Assembly (NCBI GenBank): GCA_965230665.1
Contig: CBDDLM010000004.1
Location: 2,852,001 to 2,916,000 of the forward strand
DNA length: 64,000 nucleotides
Source of the DNA: JAGNRR01 sp965230665
GTDB taxonomy: Bacteria > Bacteroidota > Bacteroidia > Chitinophagales > Chitinophagaceae
Direction: 5' to 3'
The translations under genes were made by a program, and so were the position numbers. Shown piece after piece: positions 25,720 through 35,100 of the stretch. The notes under the pieces were generated by a model. The model was not told the origin of the DNA and searched no databases. It saw only the letters and a program-made list of their open reading frames with translations. Numbering within the stretch: position 1 is the stretch's first letter; each line of letters starts with the position of its first letter.

Positions 25720-26358
25720 TTATTCTTTTTCGAAATAGAGCCATGTATAACATGCCAGTAAAGCGCCTAAAATTGTAGCAGTAATATAAACCCATAGATA
25801 CGAAAGGTCGCCAGAAACAATAGCTGGAGCCATAGATCGAGCTGGGTTCATTGATGCACCGCAAATAGGCCCTGCGAACATGGCTTCTAAACCTACCACG
25901 GCACCTACAGCAATGGCTGTGAATTTTTGGGTCTTTTCTTGCTGACTGACAAAAAGGATTACAAGCATAAGCATGAAGGTTAGGATAAACTCTAAAATGA
26001 AGCTTTGCTGCCAAGAGCTGCTCGGTAGAGTAGCACCTAATTTCTCGCTATCTGGAAAAAGAAACGATAGTACGAATGAGGCTAGAAATGCTCCTGCCAA
26101 TTGTGCTATGATGTAAGGGAGTAATTGGGTCTTATTGAATAGTTTAGCCGTTGTAAAAGCAATGCTTACTGCAGGGTTAATATGTGCTCCTGAAATTCCA
26201 CCAAAACAATAAATCATAGCCATTACGATAAGCCCCCAAGTCATAGCAACACCGACGTGACTTACGACACCATTTGTGACTTCATTGATCACCATTGCAC
26301 CTGTGCCACAAAAAACCAGTGCAAACGTTCCAATAAATTCCGCTAGGTATTTTTTCAT
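25720..26358 (-). CDS. MIP-family channel resembling NIP-type aquaglyceroporins (AqpN-like)
   Basis: A 212-residue, six-helix channel with both NPA boxes intact: GAHINPAVSIAF (61-63) and AGPICGASMNPARSMAPA (171-173). The second box and its flanks closely match plant NIPs and bacterial AqpN. By alignment from the NPA boxes, the selectivity filter would be W41, A159, A168 and R174, not the F-H-T-R of water-specific AqpZ. That predicts passage of glycerol or small neutral solutes, possibly metalloid acids. No arsenic genes are nearby. Confidence 0.88.
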   Translation of the reverse strand: MKKYLAEFIGTFALVFCGTGAMVINEVTNGVVSHVGVAMTWGLIVMAMIYCFGGISGAHINPAVSIAFTTAKLFNKTQLLPYIIAQLAGAFLASFVLSFLFPDSEKLGATLPSSSWQQSFILEFILTFMLMLVILFVSQQEKTQKFTAIAVGAVVGLEAMFAGPICGASMNPARSMAPAIVSGDLSYLWVYITATILGALLACYTWLYFEKE

Positions 26359-26502
26359 GCTTCAATGAAAGTAAATACAACCAAATACATAACAAAATAG
26401 GAGTGAGTCAAATAAAGGTTATCAAATAGATTTCTTATACTGGTTTGCTTACAGTCGTTCATTCGACAGCAAATACCAAAATATGATTGCATCAATGAGA
26501 CG

Positions 26503-26841
26503 CTAGTACATTAAATGCTTCTTGGAATTATTCTTCCAACCAGCTTGTGATTCGTACTTCACAAAAAATACTTTTAAATCTGCCTGCGACTCGTACTTCA
26601 CAAAAAATATTTTCTTGTCTGCTTGTGAATCATATTTTACAAAGTGCCAATCTCCTTCATTACCCTTGGCTTGAGATTCGTATTTCTGCTTGAAAACTTT
26701 TAAGTCTGCTTGCGACTCGTATTTGACAACGAAAACTTTTACCTCTGCTTGAGATTCATATTTGGTAGAAAACACTTTTTGAGCCTCTGCGGATAAAGAG
26801 ATGATCAAAATAAGAGTGAGCGTACTTATTATATTCTTCAT
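26503..26841 (-). CDS. DUF6150-like secreted KYESQA-repeat protein
   Basis: A 112-residue protein with a signal peptide (residues 1-20, ending SAEA). The rest is six repeats of about 13 residues built on KVF-x2-KYESQA-x2; the fourth has KYDSQA, and the third carries an insertion (KGNEGDW). It looks like the DUF6150 family of Bacteroidota, from memory. Alternating aromatic, charged and polar residues suggest short beta hairpins or a beta-solenoid. Function is unknown. It lies 59 bases downstream of the TPR gene on the same strand. Confidence 0.75.
   Translation of the reverse strand: MKNIISTLTLILIISLSAEAQKVFSTKYESQAEVKVFVVKYESQADLKVFKQKYESQAKGNEGDWHFVKYDSQADKKIFFVKYESQADLKVFFVKYESQAGWKNNSKKHLMY
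26530..26780 (-). repeat. Tandem degenerate repeat encoding KYESQA units
   Basis: A DNA unit of about 39 bases recurs within the coding sequence; the conserved core in each copy encodes KYESQA or KYDSQA. The copies keep frame, so this is protein-level repetition and not a CRISPR-like array. Confidence 0.7.
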
Positions 26842-26900
26842 GATCTAAAGTTAGTAAAAGAATATAGAATGTTAGAAAAGATCTTAATAAACACTTGTTA

Positions 26901-27689
26901 TTAAATCTTGGCCAATCTTCTTTTTATTTCTTTTTTTCTTGAGACATCATCCTTGTATTGATTAGACTTAGTCAGTGCCTGGTTCCATATTTTAATGACC
27001 TCATTTCTTGTTCCAATTTCTTTATAAAGTTTTCCTAACTCCATGAGGGTGGCAATATTATTAGGAGACAAACTCTTACTTCGTTCAAGATACTTTTTGG
27101 CTTGTGCTAAACTTCCTGAAGGGAGGCCGCCCAGAAACGCAACAATCTTCTTTTCTGCAAAGGTAAGTGTCGCTCTTTCATAATGCCACATGCCCAATAG
27201 GGTAAGTGCCTCACTATGATTCGGATTGATTTGTATACTCCGCTCCGCATATTGTTTTATTAATGCGGACATTGCAATTCTAGGCTTGGGTGAGTTAATA
27301 AGATAAACTTTTCGACCATAGGCTACCGCCATAGCAAAGTTTGCATTGGCATTCTTAGGATTAATTTTAAGGGCTGTCTTTGCGTAGATTGCCGCTGCTT
27401 TATAATATGATTTTTTACTGGCCATATTAGTAGCTCTATGACCAATATTCGAACATAAAATGCTTGCCTGATTAAGAGCTTCTATTTCTCTAGGGTTTTC
27501 TTTTATAGCTTGTTTGTAATATTCTAATGCCTCTTTCTCAAGTAGTTTCTTTTGAGCAACTTTGCCCGCCTCAAGGAATTCTTTACCGCTCTTTGCATGA
27601 ATAAAAGTGTAGGAAAAGGAAAAAAGAAATAGTAGTACAAAGTGTTTTATGGGAAGTGAATTTTTCAAAATAATATTTTTACGGTTCAT
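26901..27689 (-). CDS. TPR protein resembling regulator-of-microtubule-dynamics (RMD) family
   Basis: A 262-residue protein with a signal peptide or N-terminal helix (about 14-33), then tetratricopeptide repeats across 40-250 (YYKQAIKENPREIEALNQAS, YAKTALKINPKNANANFAMA, QYAERSIQINPNHSEALTLLG). The stretch FLGGLPSGSLAQAKKYLERS is typical of bacterial proteins annotated as RMD-like. TPRs bind proteins; the partner is unknown. The name does not imply a microtubule role here. Confidence 0.75.
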   Translation of the reverse strand: MNRKNIILKNSLPIKHFVLLFLFSFSYTFIHAKSGKEFLEAGKVAQKKLLEKEALEYYKQAIKENPREIEALNQASILCSNIGHRATNMASKKSYYKAAAIYAKTALKINPKNANANFAMAVAYGRKVYLINSPKPRIAMSALIKQYAERSIQINPNHSEALTLLGMWHYERATLTFAEKKIVAFLGGLPSGSLAQAKKYLERSKSLSPNNIATLMELGKLYKEIGTRNEVIKIWNQALTKSNQYKDDVSRKKEIKRRLAKI

Positions 27690-27791
27690 TTTTTTGACGT
27701 TGAGTAGGTGCGTTATTTACTAAAAAGAGTCCAAGGTTAGTAAAAATGACATTTGTGTGACCCAAACAATTTTTCTAGCGCATGTATTTAT

Positions 27792-27823
27792 ATAGAATTT
27801 ATAATTACCTTTAATAATTCTAT
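27792..27823. promoter_or_regulatory. Inverted repeat flanking a possible -7 box
   Basis: Arms ATAGAATT and AATTCTAT (8 bp, perfect) flank 16 bases that include TACCTTTA (27806-27813), a near match to the -7 box. It lies just before the T9SS gene at 27845. The region is very AT-rich, so chance is possible. Confidence 0.35.
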
Positions 27824-27844
27824 TTATATATATAACATTTATAC

Positions 27845-29434
27845 ATGAGTTCTAAGATTACCTTACTTCTACTATTGACATTACTAACAGTATTACACGT
27901 CAATGCTCAACCAACTGCTTTTACAACTTGTCCGAATGCTAATGTCGCGGTCGTTCGCTCAAGTGGTTCTTCTTCCAATCCTGTTTCAATATATGATGTA
28001 AATTCAACCACAGGAGCTAGTACTTTATTGAGTGGGCCGATTCTAGATCCCAGTAGTGCTAGTACTAATTTACAAATCAATGGTATTGGTTTGAACGAAG
28101 TTGATGGATTTATGTATGGTATGTTTTCTGATGAACCGGCTACATTAAGTACAGTCCCCACAACACCATACTATAGACTGGGAGCTAATGCGCAAGCGGT
28201 ACAACTTGGTACATTAACGGGGCCTCCTTTTACAGCAGGGGATAATGGCTCTTTCGTAATTCCTAATGCAGGCGAGTTTAATCAAACAGGAACGTATTAC
28301 TTTCCGGCAGTTACAGGTTTTGTAGCAATTAACTTGATAAATCTACCAGCAAGTACATTTACCCCCTCCAATTTTTATATAGGAGTGCTCACGGGAAGTG
28401 ATTTATTGACAGCGGGAACAGGAGGCCTTAGTCCCACCTATATAACTATAACGAATCCTTCAAATGATGCCGCAGGATATTTAGCAGCTAGTTCCGTAAC
28501 CATAACAGCAACGAATGCTCAAGGTCTAGGTTTACAAGATTTTATTTATAATAATGCCGACGGAAACTTGTATACCTATGTGAGCTATTCAAATGGTAGT
28601 GGTGGTTTCTTTGGACAAATGCTTATGATCAATCCGAGTACAGGTATTCTTAGTGCAATTGCTCCACCAGTCGTACAACCTTTTCTTACAAGTAGTGTAT
28701 TTCCTAATGGTATGCTCGTAGATGGTATGGGACATTTCCTTATTATGATGACTGATGGAAGTATGTATAGAGCTGATGGTACACCTGCGAATTATACTGG
28801 GACGATAACTTTACTCAATGCTACTTCGGGATTACCAGCCTCAGTAACAGGAGATATGGCTTCCTGTGGAATGATTACGATTCCATTGCCTAATCAATCT
28901 TTAGAATTTACATTAACTAAAAAAGACGAATATGTCGATGTCCAATTGTTCGTGCAAGATGAAACTAATATTCATTCTTACGATATTGAGTACAGCACGA
29001 ATGGAACAGACTTTGTTTCAGTAGGTAGATTGTTTGCCGAAGGTAAAATGTCGTACTCATTTTTGCACCCGAATTATTTTACATCATCTTTTAACTATTA
29101 CAGGATTAAAGCTACAGATTTCATTGGTAAAACTTCATTCAGCGAAATTCGTTCTATTCATATTCGGGGTGGACAAGAGCTATCTTTTTATCCGAACCCA
29201 GTTCGTAACGGCGAGATAAGTGTAAAATTTCCGGAAAAATGGTTAGATAAAAAAGTAAGTCTGGCACTAGTGAATCAAATTGGACAGACTGTTTTTCAAA
29301 AAGAAATAACTCAAGTAAACTTTATTGAGAAGATAAGTTTAGGTGAAAAGCGATTGCCTAATGGAGTTTACTTTCTTAGCGTAAAATCTCATGGACGTAT
29401 GATTGCGGCTAAGAAACTTCAAATCCTTAAATAG
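27845..29434 (+). CDS. T9SS-secreted protein, DUF6923-like
   Basis: A 529-residue secreted protein with a signal peptide (residues 1-21, ending VNAQ). The main part (about 25-350) is a beta-propeller-like region rich in Gly, Ser and Thr (IYDVNSTTGASTLLSG, GIGLNEVDGFMYGM, INPSTGILSAI), similar to DUF6923 surface proteins. A fibronectin-like segment follows, and a type A T9SS sorting domain closes it (SFYPNPVRNGEISVKF, LPNGVYFLSVKS). It is probably surface-bound or released; its ligand is unknown. Confidence 0.82.
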   Translation: MSSKITLLLLLTLLTVLHVNAQPTAFTTCPNANVAVVRSSGSSSNPVSIYDVNSTTGASTLLSGPILDPSSASTNLQINGIGLNEVDGFMYGMFSDEPATLSTVPTTPYYRLGANAQAVQLGTLTGPPFTAGDNGSFVIPNAGEFNQTGTYYFPAVTGFVAINLINLPASTFTPSNFYIGVLTGSDLLTAGTGGLSPTYITITNPSNDAAGYLAASSVTITATNAQGLGLQDFIYNNADGNLYTYVSYSNGSGGFFGQMLMINPSTGILSAIAPPVVQPFLTSSVFPNGMLVDGMGHFLIMMTDGSMYRADGTPANYTGTITLLNATSGLPASVTGDMASCGMITIPLPNQSLEFTLTKKDEYVDVQLFVQDETNIHSYDIEYSTNGTDFVSVGRLFAEGKMSYSFLHPNYFTSSFNYYRIKATDFIGKTSFSEIRSIHIRGGQELSFYPNPVRNGEISVKFPEKWLDKKVSLALVNQIGQTVFQKEITQVNFIEKISLGEKRLPNGVYFLSVKSHGRMIAAKKLQILK

Positions 29435-29473
29435 AGAAATTGCTCGTTCGGGTCTTTAGTTGTTTTAAGGAGT

Positions 29474-30055
29474 TTACTTTTTCTTCTTGAACTTGGGTTC
29501 TATAGTAAGAAAGCCAACTAATGTACTATCCATGGTATATCTTAAATCGGCCAGAAAGTGCTGATCACTTTTAGCAATAAAGTTTTGCAAACCAGTATTG
29601 GCATATTGAAGAAAATGGATATCGTAGGCTTCGGGCTTTGCTCCGTAAACAGTTGTATGGATATGGCGGTTATCAGCGGTACTTCCGTAATCGCCAGGTA
29701 AGACTGTTTTGACAAAAATCTGCCCTAGCTCATTCGTAACAGCTGTATCATGTAACCTTGCAGTTGATTCATCCTCAGGGTCAGTTTGGTTATATTCGCC
29801 TTCATTGTCCGCTTGGTAGAATAAGACCCTTTGCTTTTTTAAGGGCAGACTAGTTTCTTTAGCGATAAAAGTAAGACAAAGAAGTAAAGGAGTTCCTTCT
29901 TCTTGATCAATCGCTATTGTTGCGCAATGTTTAGGATCTAATTGCTTAAATATCTTAAGTGTTTTTGTCTCCTCAGAGTTCATTAAAGACTTTGTTCTGT
30001 CTATTGATGAACAACCTAAGGAAATAATAAGTAGGCTGGTAAAAATGAGTTTCAT
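29474..30055 (-). CDS. Lipoprotein with intradiol ring-cleavage dioxygenase-like domain
   Basis: A 193-residue protein with a lipoprotein signal (MKLIFTSLLIISLGCSS, Cys15). The body resembles the intradiol dioxygenase / protocatechuate 3,4-dioxygenase beta fold: PLKKQRVLFYQADNEGEYN, then GQIFVKTVLPGDYGS, then DNRHIHTTVYG. Two Tyr and two His candidates for the Fe(III) ligands fall in GEYN, GDYGS and RHIH. Substrate is unknown; an envelope location is unusual for aromatic catabolism. Loss of activity cannot be excluded. Confidence 0.65.
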   Translation of the reverse strand: MKLIFTSLLIISLGCSSIDRTKSLMNSEETKTLKIFKQLDPKHCATIAIDQEEGTPLLLCLTFIAKETSLPLKKQRVLFYQADNEGEYNQTDPEDESTARLHDTAVTNELGQIFVKTVLPGDYGSTADNRHIHTTVYGAKPEAYDIHFLQYANTGLQNFIAKSDQHFLADLRYTMDSTLVGFLTIEPKFKKKK

Positions 30056-30088
30056 AAAGTTGTTTGTTTTTGTTGGTGTATAGATAGG

Positions 30089-30460
30089 TTAGGTATTGGG
30101 TTGTTTGCGTTTTTCGAAATAAAGTAAACAGACTAGTAGAATAATAATTATTGGACCTATGAGCATCTTAATGTTCCAGCTAAGAATGGCTGCTAACAAA
30201 ATTAGTAACACGAGTGGGCTCATCAATGCAATACTGATCCAAAGAATTTTGGAAGCATGATTTGTTTTGATGGAACAATAAACCAAACCTAGAATGCCTA
30301 TAAAAGGAAAGATGATTAAGGGGTGTGAAAAATTCCGTTGCCCACCTGAGAAAATATCACCCAATGTCTGCCATACAAATGTTCTTTGTTGGTCACCCCA
30401 CTCCAAATAAAGAAAGAAAAAGGAAATGACAATCAGAATTATGAGTATGCTCTTCTTCAT
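30089..30460 (-). CDS. Small membrane protein of unknown function
   Basis: From the ATG at 30460 the protein has 123 residues and four predicted helices (about 3-20, 46-61, 70-90, 97-114), with a basic C-terminal tail (YFEKRKQPNT). A longer frame adds 11 residues, but the MKKSILIILI start looks natural. No family was recognised. It is divergent from the POT transporter. Confidence 0.55.
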   Translation of the reverse strand: MKKSILIILIVISFFFLYLEWGDQQRTFVWQTLGDIFSGGQRNFSHPLIIFPFIGILGLVYCSIKTNHASKILWISIALMSPLVLLILLAAILSWNIKMLIGPIIIILLVCLLYFEKRKQPNT

Positions 30461-30616
30461 TGCTTGTCTCAAAAATAGGTATTTATAGATCAACAGCTTA
30501 CCTCTATGTTTGGATGGCTTAAAGAAGTGCGAAACTTAATCATAACCTATATTGTACTCCAATATACGCTGTCTAAGAAAAGAAACTTATCTTTAGTTCC
30601 TCTGAAGAAACAAATT

Positions 30617-31960
30617 ATGAAAGAAGGAACTATGTTGGGGCATCCAAAAGGATTGTTCATATTATTTTTTACTGAGCTGTGGGAACGTTTTTCGTTCTAT
30701 GGTATGCGTGCAATTTTAGTACTTTATATTACCCATGAAACCACTGATTTGGCAAATCCTGGGCTTGGGTGGACGAGTAAAGAAGCTTTAGCGCTATATG
30801 GATGGTACGGGATGCTTGTTTATTTTATGGGCATCTTTGGTGGTGCTATAGCAGATAATTGGTTGGGGCAAAAGAAATCTGTATTGCTAGGAGGTGTTTT
30901 TATTATTCTTGGTCAATTTGCACTTTCGGCAGAAGGGCTTACTGCTTTTTATAGTGGCTTGTTTTTATTAATCTGTGGTGTTGGTTTACTAAAGCCCAAC
31001 ATTAGTACTATGGTTGGCGGGCTTTACAAAACGGGCGATTCAAGAAGAGACTCAGGTTTTGTTATTTTCTATATCGGTATAAATATTGGTGCTGTATTGG
31101 CTCCTTTGGTGGTTGGATACTATGGAACCTATGTAGATTGGCATCTTGGTTTTTCATTAGCTGGTTTTGGTATGATACTCGGTCAGTTGGTATATGTATT
31201 TGGAAGAAAGCATTTGAAAGGGGTAGGTGATCTACTCAAGAAATCAGAAGAGCATGCACATTTAATGAAGCAACCCCTAACAAAAATTGAAAAAGATCGT
31301 ATGGTTGTGATGTTTATAGCCTTTTTAATTGTCATGGTCTTTTGGGCGGCTTATGAACAAGCGGGTGGCTTAATGAATTTATATGCTCGTGACAAGATTG
31401 ACCGTGTAGTCATGGGCTTTGAAATCCCTACGGCATTCTTTCAGGCATTGCATGCACTTTATGTGGTCATATTAGGAGCCCCTATGGCTTACTTATGGAC
31501 AAAATGGAGAGATTCGGGTAAAGAGTCCTCTTCCATTTTTAAGATGGGGATTGGGTCCATCATTATGAGTTTAGGGTTTGTAGCTCTTATGGGAGCTGCC
31601 TATCAACTGTCGGAAGGTGCTCTTGAAAAAGCACCAGTGTATTGGTTATTTCTTTCTTACTTCTTACATGTGGTTGCAGAGTTAAGTATATCACCAGTGG
31701 CCTTGTCATTTATTACAAAACTGGCTCCTTTAAAATATGCTAGTTTAATGATGGGAACGTATTTTGCTATAACGGGCTTGGGAAATAAGCTTGCTGGGCT
31801 TCTAGGAGAGGCTGCCCAAGATGCTGGTGAAATGGCCATTTTTACAGGTATAGCAGTCTTTACCTTCCTGCTTGGTATTCTCGTTTTACTCTTTGTAAGA
31901 AAATTAAAAACACTTGCACATGGCGCAGAAGATGTAGAGCTTGCTACGGCTAATGAATAG
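30617..31960 (+). CDS. POT-family proton-dependent oligopeptide transporter
   Basis: From the ATG at 30617 the protein has 447 residues and starts MKEGTMLGHPKGLFILFFTE. ELWERFSFYGMRAILVLYI contains the POT ExxER-type proton-coupling motif. GGAIADNWLGQKKSVLLGG and FVIFYIGINIGAVLAPL are also family signatures. About 12-14 helices are predicted. It imports di- and tripeptides with protons. The frame stays open 37 codons upstream, but that stretch is not POT-like and probably holds the promoter (TATCTTTA near 30585). Confidence 0.92.
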   Translation: MKEGTMLGHPKGLFILFFTELWERFSFYGMRAILVLYITHETTDLANPGLGWTSKEALALYGWYGMLVYFMGIFGGAIADNWLGQKKSVLLGGVFIILGQFALSAEGLTAFYSGLFLLICGVGLLKPNISTMVGGLYKTGDSRRDSGFVIFYIGINIGAVLAPLVVGYYGTYVDWHLGFSLAGFGMILGQLVYVFGRKHLKGVGDLLKKSEEHAHLMKQPLTKIEKDRMVVMFIAFLIVMVFWAAYEQAGGLMNLYARDKIDRVVMGFEIPTAFFQALHALYVVILGAPMAYLWTKWRDSGKESSSIFKMGIGSIIMSLGFVALMGAAYQLSEGALEKAPVYWLFLSYFLHVVAELSISPVALSFITKLAPLKYASLMMGTYFAITGLGNKLAGLLGEAAQDAGEMAIFTGIAVFTFLLGILVLLFVRKLKTLAHGAEDVELATANE

Positions 31961-32095
31961 TGTATTATCCATCTATTTGTAGTACATCTTTCATCTAATA
32001 ATGAGAAGCTGTTTTTACCAAGTTTAAGGAGATGTCAAATGGTGCTTGCTTGCGAAGTATATCACTTAACATATAGCTAGTTATCTGAAATACTT

Positions 32096-32103
32096 TAGTT
32101 TTG
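32096..32103 (+). promoter_or_regulatory. -7 box of the M12B-type protease gene
   Basis: TAGTTTTG matches TAnnTTTG and lies 17 bases before the ATG at 32121. Confidence 0.5.
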
Positions 32104-32120
32104 TTGGCAAACCAGAGACT

Positions 32121-35100
32121 ATGAACAAATACTACCTATTGTTCGCACTTATGGTGTTTACTCCTTTTGTATCGATCTCGCAAGACAGATATTGGAAACC
32201 AAGCGAACGAATTCAATCTTCTACAAAAATTGATATGACTAAACTTAGATCTTATAGATCATTTAGTTTCAGTTTAGACAAAGTACAATCCTATTTAAGT
32301 GCTGCCCCTCGTGCAGATAAGAACTACAAAACCGATGTGGACTTCAAGATGAATATTCCGAATCCAGAAGGTGAACTCGAGTCTTTTCAAGTAATGGAAA
32401 TTCAAGTGCTTTCTGATGAACTGGCAAGGCAATATCCAAGTATTAAAACGTATAAAATACTAGGAGCACATGGTGGAACTGGGCGCATGACACTTTCTGA
32501 CTTTGGAATGGAAGTGTCTGTAAACCGAGGGGAAAAATCTTATCATATTACGGCGGCAAAACAGGGCAATGCAGTTGAACACATTGTTTACTATAACAAG
32601 GATAATAAAGATGATGTGAACTACCATTGTGTCACCGATGATTTGAAGCAAGAACTTAATTCGTTCAAGATGGCCATGACCCCTCTGGGAGACTGCCAAT
32701 TGCGCACCTATAGAGTGGCGGTTGCTACAACTGGTGAATATACTGCTTGGGCAGGAGGACAGGCTGGAGCTCTTACGAACGTTACCACAGCAATTAATAA
32801 TATTGGTGATATTTTCGAACAAGATGCAACTATTACGTTTACCGTTGTTTCAACTAATGCAATTCTTTATACCAACGCGGCTTCAGACCCATTTACCACA
32901 ACAGGTTATCCTAGTAGTACAACCTTAAATGATTGCCACAGTGCAATAACTACTCAACTTACAACAGCTGGTTTTGATATTGGCCATGTATTTCATCAAG
33001 GCGGATCTGGTGGTAGTGGTTTGGCACAGCTGAATGCTGTGTGTAGTAGTACAGGTAAGGGACGGGCAGCTTCGCGATCTTCTAACCCTAGTGGTAGTGG
33101 TTGGGAACGTTTAGTTGCTCATGAAATCGCGCATAACTTTAGCGCAACACATACTATGTCTGATGGTTCTGGTGGCTGTAGCGGTAATGTTACAACCGCA
33201 ACGGCAGTTGAGATTGGAGGAGGTAGTACGATTATGGCTTATGCTTTCTGTCCAAATGCATCATATCAAAATAATGTAGATGGCTATTTCCATTCTACTA
33301 GTATAGCACAGATCGTAAACTTTAGTGTCAATAATGCAACTTGTGCGTTAACTAGTTCAAGTAACAATAGTAATCCTGTTGTTACGGCTGAGGGAAGTAC
33401 TTTTTCTATTCCAGCTTCAACACCTTTCTTATTATCTGCTACGGGCTCCGATCCAGATGGCGATGTGATTGTTTATACTTGGGAGCAATATGACGCTGTA
33501 TCCGCAGCAACGAATAGTTTCCCTGCTAGCACTGAAACCACTGGTGCCATGTTTCGTTCTTATCCGCCGTCCGAAGGTGGAAATAATCGTTATTGCCCAA
33601 ATTTAGGAGATCTCGTGTCGGGTACGTCGGTTGCATGGGAAGTATTACCTTCTGTAACGAGAGACATGAACTTTAGAGTTACAGCTAGAGATCAATCTTT
33701 AGGGCATGGGTGTTTAGCAACAGACGAAACAACAGTTTCTACCGTGGGGAGTGCGGGTCCCTTTACAGTGACTTCACAATCTACAGCCACAAGTTGGACT
33801 GCAAATGGAACTAATACGGCTACCATCACTTGGAATGTAGCGAATACAGATATTACACCTATTAATTGCTCAAATGTAGACATCTTATTCTCTGAAGACG
33901 GAGGGCTCACATATCCGCATGTGCTTCTGTCCAATACTCCTAATGATGGATCTGAATCAATTATTATTCCGAATCTAAATGTATGTGGCGGTAGAATAAT
34001 GGTAAAAGCTTCAAACAACATTTTCTTCAATATCAATGCAGCAGATATTGCTATAAGCACTTCCTGTGCGGCAGAAGGAGCTAGTATTAGTCCTTCTTCA
34101 AACTTAACCGCTGTAGCTGGGAATGCGGCACTTAGTTTTACTGAAACTGCGAATTACGGCACGGCATTAGCTTCATTAAGTGGTTCACTTACTAGTACAG
34201 ATGCTTCATCCAATCTTACCTATCAGAACTCAGGAAACTGTGCGACTGCAGGTAATAGTGTAGTATACGATACGTACGAATTTGAAGTTAATGTCTCGGG
34301 AACATATAGTTTTTCACGAACAGCTGGTGATTTTGGAACAGTAATGAATTTATATAGTTCTAGTTATGACAATAATAATCGCTGTACAAATTTTATGGCT
34401 TCTAGTGCAACCAGTACTGGAATGTCTATTACTTTAGGTACGGCTATTAATAATGTAGATTTATGTGCTGGTGTTAAATACGTAATGGTGGTCTCATCTT
34501 TTAGTAGCACCTTGCCGACTTTGCCATCAAGTTATACGATAACTGCTTCTACAGTACCAGCTGGAGGTGGTTTGTATTCTGCTGCTCCAAGCCCTGGAGC
34601 TGGTTTTAGCTATAACTATGTGATCGTTGATAATAATTCTGGTTTAATAAAAGAATTTACAAATGCTTCTGTTGATCTAACTAATGCGGTGCAATATCCG
34701 GCTGGGACTTATCGTGTTTATGGAGTAAGTCATGTTTCTACAACTTCTTTGGCTAATTTGAATACAACTTATGGCGGAACGTCTTTTGCCAGTTTTCAAA
34801 CTGCTCTATTAAACAATACGCTATGTGCTAATCTAAGTTCCAATGCAAGAAATGTGACCGTTCTTGCTGCACCCCTTCCTGTTGAAATGTCCAAGTTAAA
34901 AGGTACAGCTTTAAATGGACAGTCTGTTTTAGAATGGGCGACTTATCAAGAAACGAATACCTCACATTTCGAAATCCAACGTTCGGCAAACGGACAGGAT
35001 TATGAAAAAATTGGAGAAGTTAAAGCAGCTGGGAATAGTACCGAACGATTAGCTTATCGTTTTGTGGATGAACAACCTCTAGGAGCAAAGAATTATTACC

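Noticed and set aside
26530..26780. Regular repeats that could suggest a CRISPR array
   Set aside because: The units are imperfect, directly adjacent, in frame, and encode a signal-peptide protein. There are no unique spacers or cas genes.
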